This document shows, piece after piece, positions 1 to 8,691 of a stretch of 30,720 nt of DNA; within the stretch, counting starts at the first letter, position 1; each line of letters opens with the position of its first letter. The notes beneath the pieces were generated by a model. The model was not told the origin of the DNA and did not search any database. It worked only from the letters and a program-made list of their open reading frames with translations. This DNA comes from Syntrophaceae bacterium UBA5744 (GTDB taxonomy: Bacteria; Desulfobacterota; Syntrophia; Syntrophales; UBA2192). The DNA lies in contig DIFQ01000040.1 of assembly GCA_002419215.1 (NCBI GenBank), forward strand, positions 1-30,720, given 5' to 3'. The translations under genes and the position numbers were made by a program.

Positions 1-2657
1 GAATCAAAAGCACCGCATTTGATCAGACTCTCCACGACCCGTTTGTTGATTTTACGGAGGTCCACACGGGAGCAGAAATCGAGAAATGACTTGAATGATC
101 CGTCACGATCCCTCGATTCGATGATGGATTCTATTGCGTTCTCACCGACATTTTTCACTGCGGCAAGCCCGAAACGGATGTTTCCCCCGTCAACGCTGAA
201 GTCGAGAACCGACTGGTTGATGTCCGGGGGCAGAACGTTGATTCCCATGTCCTTGCAGACGCTGATGTGCTTGATGACCTTGTCGCGGTTCCCTTTTTCG
301 CTGGTCAGCAGCGCCGCCATGAATTCCACCGGGTAATGCGCCTTCAGGTAACCCGTCTGGTAGGATATCATCGCATAGGCCGCGCTGTGGGACTTGTTGA
401 ACCCATAGCCTGCAAAGGTCTCCATCTGGTCGAAGATCTTCCGGGCCTTTGCCTCGGGGATCCTGTTCTTGAGGGCCCCTGCGAGAAACTTGGGCTTTTC
501 CTTCTCCATTTCCGAGGAGTTTTTCTTGCTCATGGCCTTGCGGAAGGTGTCGGCCTCGCCCATGGTGTAGCTCGCCAGGGCGCTTGCGATCTGCATGACC
601 TGTTCCTGGTACAGAATGACCCCGTAGGTTTCCTTCAGGATGGGCTCGAGCGTGGGAACCTCGTAGGTGCTCTTCGTCTTGCCCTGTTTGCGTGAGATGA
701 ATTCCTGGACCATCCCGCTTTTCAGGGGGCCCGGCCGGTACAGGGCGATCAGCGCGATGATATCCTCGAAGCAGTCGGGTTTCATCCCGACGAGGATCTC
801 TTTCATTCCGCGGCTTTCCAGCTGGAACACGCCGTCCGTTTCGCCCTTGTCCAGCAGCTGGAAGGTCTTTCGGTCGTCCAGGGGGATATCGGAGATGTCG
901 ATTCGGATACCCCTTCCCTCCTCGATGAATTTCAAGGCATCGCGAATGACCGTGAGCGTCTTGAGACCGAGGAAGTCGAATTTCGTGAGCCCCGCGGCCG
1001 AGAGATCGTTCATGGAAAACTGCGTCACGATGTCGTCATTGGGGCTCTTGCACAGGGGAACCCTCTCGACGAGCGGCTTGTCGGAGATAACCACCCCGGC
1101 AGCATGGGTCGAGGAATGGCGGTTGAGGCCTTCGAGGGACCGTGACAGGACAAGCAGCCTGCGGACCTTTTCGTTCTTCTTCTGCTCCTCCTGAAGCCGG
1201 GGTTCCTGCTTGATGGCGTCGTCCAGAGTGATGTTCAGGACGTTGGGGACAAGCTTGGCGATCCGGTCCACCTCGCCGTAGGGCATGTTCAGGGCGCGTC
1301 CCACGTCGCGGATGACGGCCTTGGCCTGCATCTTCCCGAAGGTGATGATCTGGGCCACGCGGTCGGTGCCGTATTTCTCGGAGACGTACCGGATGACCTC
1401 GTCGCGGCCCTCCATGCAGAAGTCGGTGTCGATGTCCGGCATGCTCTTGCGGTCCGGGTTCAGGAAACGCTCGAAGAACAGGCCGTAGCGGATCGGGTCG
1501 ATCTCTGTGATCCCGATGGCATAGGCCGCGAGACTGCCCGCCGCGGAGCCGCGGCCGGGACCGACGGGGATGTTGCGGCTCTTGGCGTAGTTGATGAAAT
1601 CGGAGACGATGAGAAAATAGCCTGCAAACCCCATGGACTTGATGATGTCGAGTTCCCGCTCGAGGCGTTTCTCGTATTTCTGCTGAAGTGCGGGGTCTTT
1701 CCCCTGGAGGATCTTCGGCAGGAGCTTCTCGAGGCCGGCCTTGGCCATTTCCCGCAGGTGCTCGTCCAGCGAGCGACCCTGGCCGATTTCGAAGTGCGGC
1801 AGGAAGACCTGGTTGAAGTCCAGCTTCAGATTGCACTTCTCGGCGATGGCCACGGTGTTCTCGATGGCTTCCGGGCAATAGGAGAAGAGCCCCTTCATTT
1901 CATCGGGAGACTTGAGATAGAAGGCATCCGTGGTGAACCGCATGCGCCCGGCGTCGTCCATGGTCTTGCCAGTCTGGATGCACAGGAGCACCTCGTGGGC
2001 CTCGGAGTCGGCCCGCTCGAGGTAGTGACAGTCGTTGGTGGCGACCAGCGGGATGGACAATTCCTTCGAGATCTCCATGAGCTTTTCATTGACCTGCGAC
2101 TGTTCGGGAATCCCGTTCTCCATCATCTCGAGGTAGAAATTCCCTTCCCCGAAGATGTCACGATACTGTCTGGCCGAAGCCTTTGCTTTTTCGAGATCCC
2201 CCTTGAGGATCCAGTCGGCCACCTCGCCGTGCAGGCACGCGCTCGTGGCGATAAGCCCCTCGCTGTGTTTCGCCAGAAACTCCTTGTCGATCCTCGGGCG
2301 GTAGTAGAAGCCTTCCAGAAATCCCGTCGAGGTGAGCTTGATCAGGTTCCGGTAACCCTGCAGATTCTTCACCAGGACGATGAGGTGACGCGCCGACTCC
2401 CCAGGCCCCTCAGAGGCCCTGTCGAACCGGCTCTTCGGCGCCACGTAGAGCTCGCAGCCGATGATGGGCTTGATCCCCGCCTTGTAGGCCTGCTGGTAGA
2501 AATCAACGGCCCCGTACATGTTGCCGTGGTCGGTGATGGCCACGGCTGGCATCTTGAAATCCCGTGCCTTCTTGAACAAGTCGGCCAGGCGGATGGTGCC
2601 GTCCAGGAGGCTGTACTGTGTGTGGAGGTGGAGGTGCACGAAATCGACATGCTTCAT
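1..2657 (-). CDS. dnaE: DNA polymerase III alpha subunit, C-terminus cut by window edge
   Basis: Catalytic subunit of the replicative polymerase. The frame is open from the ATG at 2657 to the left edge, giving 885 residues of a family usually about 1150-1180 long, so the tau-binding and OB-fold end lies outside. The N-terminus carries a PHP domain beginning HLHLHTQYSLLDG (from residue 8), followed by ITDHGNMYG. The palm aspartates are visible in PDIDTDF (about residues 407-413) and in TKFDFLGLKTL (about residue 560), and GPGRGSAAGS precedes them. The start was chosen because the PHP motif begins eight residues in; only a weak AGG precedes it. The gene lies downstream of guaB but is separated from it by a terminator and has its own candidate promoter. 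The call is certain; only the start is open to small revision. Confidence 0.97.
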   Translation of the reverse strand, partial: MKHVDFVHLHLHTQYSLLDGTIRLADLFKKARDFKMPAVAITDHGNMYGAVDFYQQAYKAGIKPIIGCELYVAPKSRFDRASEGPGESARHLIVLVKNLQGYRNLIKLTSTGFLEGFYYRPRIDKEFLAKHSEGLIATSACLHGEVADWILKGDLEKAKASARQYRDIFGEGNFYLEMMENGIPEQSQVNEKLMEISKELSIPLVATNDCHYLERADSEAHEVLLCIQTGKTMDDAGRMRFTTDAFYLKSPDEMKGLFSYCPEAIENTVAIAEKCNLKLDFNQVFLPHFEIGQGRSLDEHLREMAKAGLEKLLPKILQGKDPALQQKYEKRLERELDIIKSMGFAGYFLIVSDFINYAKSRNIPVGPGRGSAAGSLAAYAIGITEIDPIRYGLFFERFLNPDRKSMPDIDTDFCMEGRDEVIRYVSEKYGTDRVAQIITFGKMQAKAVIRDVGRALNMPYGEVDRIAKLVPNVLNITLDDAIKQEPRLQEEQKKNEKVRRLLVLSRSLEGLNRHSSTHAAGVVISDKPLVERVPLCKSPNDDIVTQFSMNDLSAAGLTKFDFLGLKTLTVIRDALKFIEEGRGIRIDISDIPLDDRKTFQLLDKGETDGVFQLESRGMKEILVGMKPDCFEDIIALIALYRPGPLKSGMVQEFISRKQGKTKSTYEVPTLEPILKETYGVILYQEQVMQIASALASYTMGEADTFRKAMSKKNSSEMEKEKPKFLAGALKNRIPEAKARKIFDQMETFAGYGFNKSHSAAYAMISYQTGYLKAHYPVEFMAALLTSEKGNRDKVIKHISVCKDMGINVLPPDINQSVLDFSVDGGNIRFGLAAVKNVGENAIESIIESRDRDGSFKSFLDFCSRVDLRKINKRVVESLIKCGAFD

Positions 2658-2720
2658 GGGTGGTTAACCTGTTGAATTGGTTGAATATATTTACAAATTG
2701 GTCGCCGGCTGGCCATACTG

Positions 2721-2750
2721 ATCATACACCACCCGCGAAAAGAAAATCAA
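2721..2750 (-). promoter_or_regulatory. Candidate sigma-70 promoter for dnaE
   Basis: Read on the minus strand, TTGATT (2750-2745) and TATGAT (2726-2721) are separated by 18 bases, about 65 bases upstream of the dnaE start. It sits directly after the guaB terminator, where a new promoter would be needed. Inferred from consensus only. Confidence 0.45.
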
Positions 2751-2762
2751 TCATTGAGCAAC

Positions 2763-2795
2763 AAAAAAGCGGGGTTCCGATCCGGTAAACCCCGC
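2763..2795 (-). terminator. Rho-independent terminator after guaB
   Basis: On the minus strand GCGGGGTT and AACCCCGC form a perfect 8-bp stem around an 11-base loop, followed by six T residues. It lies 37 bases past the guaB stop and separates guaB from dnaE. Confidence 0.85.
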
Positions 2796-2831
2796 CTCTT
2801 GATCATGCCTGGAGAAGTGGACGGAAAGCAC

Positions 2832-4292
2832 TCAGTCGATCCGGTAGTTCGGGGCCTCCTTCGTGATGATCACATCGTGGACATGGCTTTCACGGAGTCC
2901 CGAAGGCGTGATCCGGACGAAGCGGGCCTTCTGTCGCATCTCCTCGATGCTTCGACAGCCCACGTAACCCATTCCAGCCTTCACGCCTCCCATGATCTGG
3001 TAGATGCTGTTCGAGAGGGAGCCGCGAAAGGGCACCCTGCCCTCGATACCTTCCGGCACGAGCTTCAGGGAACTTTCAATGTCATCCTGCATGTAGCGGT
3101 CCCGGCTGCCTTCTTTCATCGCCTCGAGGGAACCCATGCCGCGGTAGACTTTGTAGCTTCGGCCCTGGAAGAGCACCGTCTCTCCGGGGCTCTCCTCGGT
3201 GCCGGCAAAGAGACCGCCGATCATCACGCAGTGGGCTCCGGCCCCCAGGGCCTTGGTGATGTCGCCGGAATACTTGATCCCCCCGTCGGCGATGAGGGGA
3301 ATGCCGTATTGGACCGAGGCCCGGGAGCACTCCATGATGGCCGTCATCTGTGGCACGCCGATCCCGGCGACGATCCGGGTCGTGCAGATGGAACCGGGCC
3401 CCACGCCGATCTTGACGGCATCGACGCCTGCCTTGATGAGGGCCTCGGCCCCCTCGAAGGTGGCCACATTCCCGGCGATGACCTCGCAGGCGGGGAAATT
3501 CTTTTTCGTGTCACGGACGGCATCCAGCACGCCCTTGGAGTGTCCGTGGGAGGTGTCGATGCAGATCACGTCACAGCCGGCGTTCAAGAGGGCCTGGACG
3601 CGGGCTTCCCGGTCGGTGATCCCCACGGCGCCGCCGACCCTGAGCCGTCCGAGCTGGTCTTTGCAGGCATTGGGGTATTTCTGGATCTTCTCGATGTCCT
3701 TGATGGTGATGAGTCCCTTCAGGCTGAAGTCGTCATCGACGACGAGCAGCTTTTCGATCCGGTGCTTGTGCAGGAGCTTTTTCGAATCCTCGAGGCTGAT
3801 GTTCTGGGACACCGTCACGAGCTTGTCTTTCGTCATCACGCTGGAAACGCGCTGCTCGAGGTTGGTCTCGAACCGCAGGTCCCGGTTCGTCAGGATCCCC
3901 ACGAGCCTGCGACCCTTCACGACGGGAACCCCCGATATCTTGTAGCGGCTCATGAGCTCGAGGGCATCTTTCACCTTCTGCTCCGGGTCGATCGTGATGG
4001 GGTCCACGATCATGCCGCTCTCCGATTTTTTCACCTTGTCCACCTCGAGGGTCTGCCTCTCGACGCTCATGTTGCGGTGGATGATGCCGATTCCGCCCTC
4101 GCGGGCCATGCAGATGGCCGTCTGGGACTCCGTCACGGTGTCCATGGCGGCGCTGACGATGGGAATGTTCATCGTGATGCTGTTCGTGAGCTTCGTCCTC
4201 GTGTCCACGTCCTTGGGCAGGATCGTGGACTCGGCCGGGACGAGCAGCAGATCGTCAAAGGTCAAGGCCATTTTGATTTCCTGGTCCATCAT
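2832..4292 (-). CDS. guaB: Inosine-5'-monophosphate dehydrogenase
   Basis: Oxidises IMP to XMP with NAD+, the committed step of GMP synthesis, in the cytoplasm. The protein is 486 residues, the usual full length. The barrel starts at TFDDLLLVPA (residues 11-20), is interrupted by two CBS domains (about residues 93-205), and resumes with the catalytic loop GPGSICTTR, whose nucleophile is Cys303. The flap region is visible in GMGSLEAM and in KLVPEGIEGRVP near the C-terminus. Two adjacent ATG codons follow a strong GGAGGAG site; either could be used, giving 486 or 485 residues. It lies 62 bases downstream of the DUF1285 gene, probably in one transcript with dtd, and ends at a clear terminator. 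Confidence 0.98.
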   Translation of the reverse strand: MMDQEIKMALTFDDLLLVPAESTILPKDVDTRTKLTNSITMNIPIVSAAMDTVTESQTAICMAREGGIGIIHRNMSVERQTLEVDKVKKSESGMIVDPITIDPEQKVKDALELMSRYKISGVPVVKGRRLVGILTNRDLRFETNLEQRVSSVMTKDKLVTVSQNISLEDSKKLLHKHRIEKLLVVDDDFSLKGLITIKDIEKIQKYPNACKDQLGRLRVGGAVGITDREARVQALLNAGCDVICIDTSHGHSKGVLDAVRDTKKNFPACEVIAGNVATFEGAEALIKAGVDAVKIGVGPGSICTTRIVAGIGVPQMTAIMECSRASVQYGIPLIADGGIKYSGDITKALGAGAHCVMIGGLFAGTEESPGETVLFQGRSYKVYRGMGSLEAMKEGSRDRYMQDDIESSLKLVPEGIEGRVPFRGSLSNSIYQIMGGVKAGMGYVGCRSIEEMRQKARFVRITPSGLRESHVHDVIITKEAPNYRID

Positions 4293-4354
4293 GGGCTCCT
4301 CCGGAATCCGTTTCTATTCATTCAAGGGAACTCCGTCACGTCGCTGCCGCGGGG

Positions 4355-4858
4355 TCATTGGCCACCGCGATCCTTGATGGGGTATCGCGCGCCGTTCAGG
4401 GGCAGGAAATAGGAATCCCCGGCTTCGTCATAGTCGAAAAATTCCGCGATCTGGTAATAACTCGAACGCAGGAACCGGGCGTCATGTCCGTCTGCCTTGA
4501 CGGTGCAGTAAAGAATGTTTTGATCCCCGATCCGGAGACTTGCGCAGTCGAGCTCCTCGAGCGTCTCGTCGTTCAACAGAACGGAGATGCGCTCGTTGCC
4601 TTCGCCGCGGGTTCCGAACTTGTAGACCGCAGTGACGACATAGGCCGTGTCCTCGACTTCCAGGGATGCCAGGTCATTCTCGAGTTCGATGTAGTACTTC
4701 CCCGATTCGTCGCGTTTGAGATTCTGGTAAAAGAGCTTCACGATGTCCTTGCGGAACATCTCGTTGCCCTTGTAGTGCCACGTCCCATCCCTGTCGATCC
4801 GGATGAAGCTGGGAGGGAGATCTTCCGCCCTGATCTTCATGGGTTCCCTATCGCTCAT
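4355..4858 (-). CDS. DUF1285-family protein
   Basis: A 167-residue soluble protein with no signal peptide or membrane segment. The pattern IRIDRDGTWHYKGNEMFR near the N-terminus, followed by a run to LFYQNL, and then YYIELENDLASLEVEDTAYVV, matches the layout I know for the DUF1285 family; its biochemical function is not established. The ATG overlaps the dtd stop codon as ATGA, so the two are translationally coupled. The neighbours (a tRNA proofreading deacylase upstream, guaB downstream) do not point clearly to a role. Family assignment is from motif memory and could be checked with a profile search. Confidence 0.8.
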   Translation of the reverse strand: MSDREPMKIRAEDLPPSFIRIDRDGTWHYKGNEMFRKDIVKLFYQNLKRDESGKYYIELENDLASLEVEDTAYVVTAVYKFGTRGEGNERISVLLNDETLEELDCASLRIGDQNILYCTVKADGHDARFLRSSYYQIAEFFDYDEAGDSYFLPLNGARYPIKDRGGQ

Positions 4859-5298
4859 CTTCGGCTGTCCAAAAGGATCGTGACCGGCCCGTTGTTGACG
4901 AGTCCCACTTTCATCATGGCCTGGAACTGTCCCTGCCCGACCTTGGACACCTTTTCTTTCGCTTTGACCAGCATGTATTCATAAAGCCTTGTGGCCGCAG
5001 CCGGTTCCGCCGCGTCCGTAAAAGATGGACGCCTTCCCTTGCGGCAATCCGCCAGCAGGGTAAACTGCGACACCACGAGGAGTTCGCCCGAAATGTCGAG
5101 GAGGGAAAGGTTCATCTTTCCCTCGCCGTCCTCGAAGATGCGCAGGTGGATGATCTTTTCCAGGAGATAATCGGCGTCCTTCTCGCTGTCGCCCTTCTCG
5201 ACCCCGAGCAGGACGAGGAGACCCCCGCCGATGCGGGATACCTCATTCCCGTCGACGCTGACCGATGCACTGTCGACTCTCTGGATGACGGCTTTCAT
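4855..5298 (-). CDS. dtd: D-aminoacyl-tRNA deacylase
   Basis: Hydrolyses D-amino acids (and glycine) mischarged on tRNA, a cytoplasmic proofreading step. The 147-residue product matches the usual 145-150. It begins MKAVIQRVDSASV, the conserved family start, and shows both active-site signatures: SQFTLLA in the middle and NNGPVTILLDS at the C-terminus, including the Gly-Pro dipeptide that enforces chirality. A longer open frame extends 22 codons upstream, but that extension is not family-like, so the ATG at 5298 was chosen. No strong ribosome-binding site precedes it. First gene of a probable dtd-DUF1285-guaB transcript, divergent from the radical SAM gene at 5479. Confidence 0.96.
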   Translation of the reverse strand: MKAVIQRVDSASVSVDGNEVSRIGGGLLVLLGVEKGDSEKDADYLLEKIIHLRIFEDGEGKMNLSLLDISGELLVVSQFTLLADCRKGRRPSFTDAAEPAAATRLYEYMLVKAKEKVSKVGQGQFQAMMKVGLVNNGPVTILLDSRR

Positions 5299-5410
5299 AA
5301 GTCCGCATGACGGAAGGCTTCGACCGTTCGGGACCCCCTGTCGGTCGTTGCGGCATGTTAGCAAGGTTCCTCTGTCCCATCAAGCCTTTTCTGGCAAAAA
5401 GGGGCCCTTC

Positions 5411-5439
5411 TTGTCGTCTTTCTTGACTCCTGATATAGT
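5411..5439 (+). promoter_or_regulatory. Candidate sigma-70 promoter for the 5479-10109 operon
   Basis: TTGTCG (5411-5416) and TATAGT (5434-5439) are spaced by 17 bases. Transcription would begin near 5446, leaving a leader of about 33 bases before the ATG at 5479. Consensus match only. Confidence 0.5.
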
Positions 5440-5478
5440 GCAGCCTTCTCATTGCCAGACCAGGCAGGGATGGGTTTG

Positions 5479-6828
5479 ATGACCCCGAGGACGATTCTTC
5501 TGATTAACCCGTGGATTCACGACGTTGCCGCCTACGACTTCTGGGTGAGGCCGCTGGGGCTTCTGTACCTGGCATCCCTGCTGCGTGCAGGCGGGTTCAG
5601 TGTGCGCGTCATCGATTGCCTCGACTCTGCCGGGGGCATTCCGCCGGCCGCCCTCAAGCGCAAGGAATGGGGCTGCGGCAAATTCCCCAGCGAGCGGATC
5701 CCGACGCCGGAAGCGCTCCGGCCGATCCGCAGGCGGTACCGTAGATACGGGATGTCGCCGGCCCTCTTCCGTCGGGACCTGAAGGCAGCCGGGAGGCCCG
5801 ACCTGGTCCTGGTCGGCTCCATGATGACCTACTGGTACCCCGGGGTCTTCGAGGCCATCGCGGAAGTCCGGGCAGCCTGGCCCGGTGTAACGATCCTCCT
5901 GGGGGGCAACTATGCGACCCTCTGTACGGGTCATGCCAGGTCCTTTTCGGGGGCCGATGTCGTGATTGCCGGCGACGGAGAGGTTGCCCTGCCCCCCGTT
6001 CTCGGGGATCTGGTCGGCGGCAGGGTCGAGATCCCCTGCGACTCAGGCGATCTCGACAGCTATCCCTACCCCGCCCTGGAACTTTTCGGCCGGCTGGAAT
6101 CGGTTCCCATCCTGACATCCCGGGGATGTCCCTATCGTTGCACCTACTGCGCTTCATCCCTGCTCAGCCGTCGATTCAGGACGAGGGATCCCTTCCGGGT
6201 TGTCGACGAGATCGAACATTGGCTTCGGAGCCGCGGCGTGCGACATTTTGCCTTCTACGATGACGCCCTGCTTGTGAACTCGTCGGAAAGGGCCGTCCCG
6301 ATGCTCGGGGAGATTATTCGACGGGATATGGGTTGCACCTTTCACTGCCCCAACGGCATGCACCTCCGGGAGATCACCCCCCGCGTGGCGCCGCTTCTGT
6401 TCAAGGCAGGCTTCCGGACGATCCGTTTCGGCTTCGAGTCCGCCTCAGCGGCAAGACAGGCGACAACCGGGGGCAAGGTAACGACAGAAGAGCTGCGCCA
6501 GGCCGTTGCGTACCTTCGCGAGGCGGGGTACGGGCAGGACGACATCGGAATCTATCTGCTCTGCGGCCTTCCGGGACAGGAAGCACGGGAAGTCGAGGAG
6601 GGCATCGACCTGGTGCGCCGGGCCGGGGCAAGGCCGATTCTTGCCGAATTCTCGCCGATTCCAGGCACCGCCCTGTGGGACGAGGCGCTCCGACACGCCC
6701 GTTATGACATCGGCAACGAGCCCCTGTTCCAAAACAACTCCCTGTTGCCCTGCTTGAATCCCGACATTACGCTGACGGACGTCCAGGCCCTGAAACTCCG
6801 CGCGCGCCTTGGCCTGCCTGCAGAGTGA
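5479..6828 (+). CDS. B12-binding-type radical SAM protein
   Basis: A 449-residue protein of the cobalamin-binding-domain radical SAM type. Residues about 5-180 look like the Rossmann-type B12-binding region: ILLINPW at the start, GLLYLASLLRAGGFSVRVID, then ILLGGNYATL and AGDGE. The radical SAM cluster motif follows as SRGCPYRCTYC with Cys217, Cys221 and Cys224, and FRTIRFGFESAS lies in the barrel. No DXHXXG cobalamin-histidine motif is visible, so base-off B12 binding by histidine is unlikely. The ATG at 5479 has AGGGA eight bases upstream; an upstream TTG (5452) and ATG (5470) are in frame. The stop overlaps the next gene as GTGA. The substrate cannot be told from the sequence. Confidence 0.85.
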   Translation: MTPRTILLINPWIHDVAAYDFWVRPLGLLYLASLLRAGGFSVRVIDCLDSAGGIPPAALKRKEWGCGKFPSERIPTPEALRPIRRRYRRYGMSPALFRRDLKAAGRPDLVLVGSMMTYWYPGVFEAIAEVRAAWPGVTILLGGNYATLCTGHARSFSGADVVIAGDGEVALPPVLGDLVGGRVEIPCDSGDLDSYPYPALELFGRLESVPILTSRGCPYRCTYCASSLLSRRFRTRDPFRVVDEIEHWLRSRGVRHFAFYDDALLVNSSERAVPMLGEIIRRDMGCTFHCPNGMHLREITPRVAPLLFKAGFRTIRFGFESASAARQATTGGKVTTEELRQAVAYLREAGYGQDDIGIYLLCGLPGQEAREVEEGIDLVRRAGARPILAEFSPIPGTALWDEALRHARYDIGNEPLFQNNSLLPCLNPDITLTDVQALKLRARLGLPAE

Positions 6829-7178
6829 TTCCATTGAAAAAGATTGAATTTTCCCGACTGCTTCGTCATAATGGCTCGAACATTCATCCGGCCCCTGCAG
6901 GGGGTAGTGGACAATCCGCAGACCCGGCGCAAAAACGTATGATGGTTATCCTGTGCGTTAGAAACATCCTGATCGGCATCCTTTCTCTATTCTTTCTGTT
7001 CTGGGGGATCACCCTCCTGCTTTCCGCCTACAGCCTGAAAAATCCCCTGGAATTCATCATGCTCTTTTTTTCATCCAATTTCATTATTCTCGTCAGCGGC
7101 ATCGGCGTCCTTTTTGCGGCCTTTCGCCTCTGGAGAACCTGCAAGGAGAAAACAGACCGTCATGAATCAATCGAGTAA
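6825..7178 (+). CDS. Small two-helix membrane protein
   Basis: I cannot assign a function. If translated from the GTG that overlaps the upstream stop (GTGA), it is 117 residues; the ATG pair at 6939 and 6942 would give about 79. The first 38 residues are polar and low in family character, while the hydrophobic part begins right after MMVILCVRN, so the shorter form is a real alternative. Two membrane helices are visible, about residues 43-68 and 74-97, joined by SLKNPLEF, with a positively charged C-terminus suggesting it faces the cytoplasm. The 3' end overlaps the M16 peptidase gene by 17 bases. The sequence SAYSLKNPLEFIMLFF resembles small membrane proteins I associate with deltaproteobacteria, but this is recollection. 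Confidence 0.65.
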   Translation: MIPLKKIEFSRLLRHNGSNIHPAPAGGSGQSADPAQKRMMVILCVRNILIGILSLFFLFWGITLLLSAYSLKNPLEFIMLFFSSNFIILVSGIGVLFAAFRLWRTCKEKTDRHESIE

Positions 7179-8691
7179 GGGCCCAAAGGCCCTTTCCTTC
7201 CGATGCGTCACCCTCCTTCTGGTGGTGGCGGCCCTGTTCACCGTATGCCCCACCGCGCTCCATGCCTATAACCTGGAGGATCGAGTTCAGCGGGTCACCC
7301 TGGAGAACGGCCTGCGTGTCCTGCTGGTGGAACGGCACACCAGCCCCACCGTATCCCTCTACATCCGCCACCTTGTGGGTGCTGCCGACGACGGTGAGGG
7401 CAAGACGGGCGCCGCACACCTTCTGGAGCACATGCTCTTCAAGGGCACGACGACCATCGGGACAAAGAACTTCAAGGAAGAGCAGCGGGTCCTGAAAAAA
7501 ATCCGCGAGGCGGGTACGGCCCTCGACCGCGAGCGGATGAAGGGAGCCCGTGCCGACGAAGCCGAGGTCAAGAGACGGGTGGCGGAGCTGAAGGAGCTTC
7601 AGAGCGAAGCCAAGGAGTGGGTTATCGAAAACGAGATCGATCGGCTCTACTCGGAAAACGGGGCCGCGGACCTCAATGCATCGACAGGCCAGGATGTGAC
7701 GACCTACAAGGTCAGCCTGCCGGCGAACCGGGTCGAGCTCTGGGCCCGCATCGAGGCCGACCGGATGACGAACCCTGTCCTGCGGGAGTTCTACACGGAG
7801 CGGGATGTCGTGATCGAGGAGCGCCGACAGACCTATGAGTCGGTTCCCTCCCGCAAGCTGATGGAGCTGTTCCTGGCCACGGCCTTCACCGCAAGCCCCT
7901 ACCGGCGGCCGATCATCGGGTGGCCGTCGGATATCTCCTTTCTGACTCCGGATTACCTGGAGGCCTTCTTCAAGCAATACCATTCGCCGAACAACACGGT
8001 CATCGCCATCGTGGGAGACATCAACACGGCAAAGACGCTGGAGATGGTGAAAAAATATTTCGGCCCCGTCCCCTCACACAAACTCGCGGGTCATCATGTG
8101 ACCGAGGAGCCGGTGCAGAACGGGGAGAAACGGACGGAACTCGTCGCCGATGCAAACCCGTATCTCGCCATCGGTTGGCACAAGCCGACCCTGCCCTCGT
8201 TCGAAGACTACGTGTTCGATGTCATCGAGGCCCTCCTTTCGAAGGGCCGTACCTCCCGCCTCCACCGATCCATCGTCCAGGGCAGGCAGATTGCCGAAGA
8301 GGTGAGCGCCGCCAACGGGATGCCGGCTGCCCGCTATCCCAATCTCTTCATGGTCACAGGAACACCCCGGCACCCCCACACGGCGGAGGAACTGGAACAG
8401 GCCATATACGGGGAGATCGAGAGGCTCAAGAAGGAACCGGTGAAAAAGCAGGAACTCGAGAAAATCATCAATCAGCTTCGAGCGGAGTTCATCCGTGATC
8501 TCAGCTCCAATTCCGGCCTGGCGAGCCGGCTGTCCTACTACGAGATCATCACCGGAGATTACCGGTACATGACGCGATACGTCGAAATGATCGAAAAGGT
8601 CACGCCAAAGGACATCATGGCGGCGGCAAAGAAATACCTTATCGAGGAGAACCGGACCGTGGCCGTCCTGGTCAAGAAGGAGAAACCGTGA
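7162..8691 (+). CDS. M16 family zinc peptidase, catalytic subunit, exported
   Basis: A 510-residue insulinase-like metallopeptidase. Residues 1-34 form a signal peptide (hydrophobic run around LLLVVAALFTVCP, likely cut near ALHA), so it acts in the periplasm. The inverted zinc motif HLLEH is at residues 86-90, and the third ligand is probably Glu220 in ERDVVIEER. The gap between them is about 130 residues instead of about 76 because of a charged insertion (roughly residues 105-160). The C-terminal M16 domain follows. The start ATG at 7162 has AGGAG 13 bases upstream; an in-frame upstream codon at 7114 would put polar residues ahead of the signal peptide. The stop overlaps the next gene as GTGA, consistent with the two forming a heterodimer. 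Confidence 0.93.
   Translation: MNQSSKGPKALSFRCVTLLLVVAALFTVCPTALHAYNLEDRVQRVTLENGLRVLLVERHTSPTVSLYIRHLVGAADDGEGKTGAAHLLEHMLFKGTTTIGTKNFKEEQRVLKKIREAGTALDRERMKGARADEAEVKRRVAELKELQSEAKEWVIENEIDRLYSENGAADLNASTGQDVTTYKVSLPANRVELWARIEADRMTNPVLREFYTERDVVIEERRQTYESVPSRKLMELFLATAFTASPYRRPIIGWPSDISFLTPDYLEAFFKQYHSPNNTVIAIVGDINTAKTLEMVKKYFGPVPSHKLAGHHVTEEPVQNGEKRTELVADANPYLAIGWHKPTLPSFEDYVFDVIEALLSKGRTSRLHRSIVQGRQIAEEVSAANGMPAARYPNLFMVTGTPRHPHTAEELEQAIYGEIERLKKEPVKKQELEKIINQLRAEFIRDLSSNSGLASRLSYYEIITGDYRYMTRYVEMIEKVTPKDIMAAAKKYLIEENRTVAVLVKKEKP

Noticed and set aside
1036..1878. 280-codon open frame on the minus strand within dnaE
   Set aside because: Same strand but the wrong frame: Arg/Pro/His-rich with no motif, while the dnaE frame is continuous through it.
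1758..2675. 305-codon open frame on the plus strand
   Set aside because: Antisense to the 5' part of dnaE, which translates into a clear PHP domain and polymerase.
2754..4412. 552-codon open frame on the plus strand
   Set aside because: It lies antisense to guaB, whose full-length conserved protein is unambiguous; the plus-strand translation has the repetitive His/Asp/Gly/Val composition of a GC-rich shadow.
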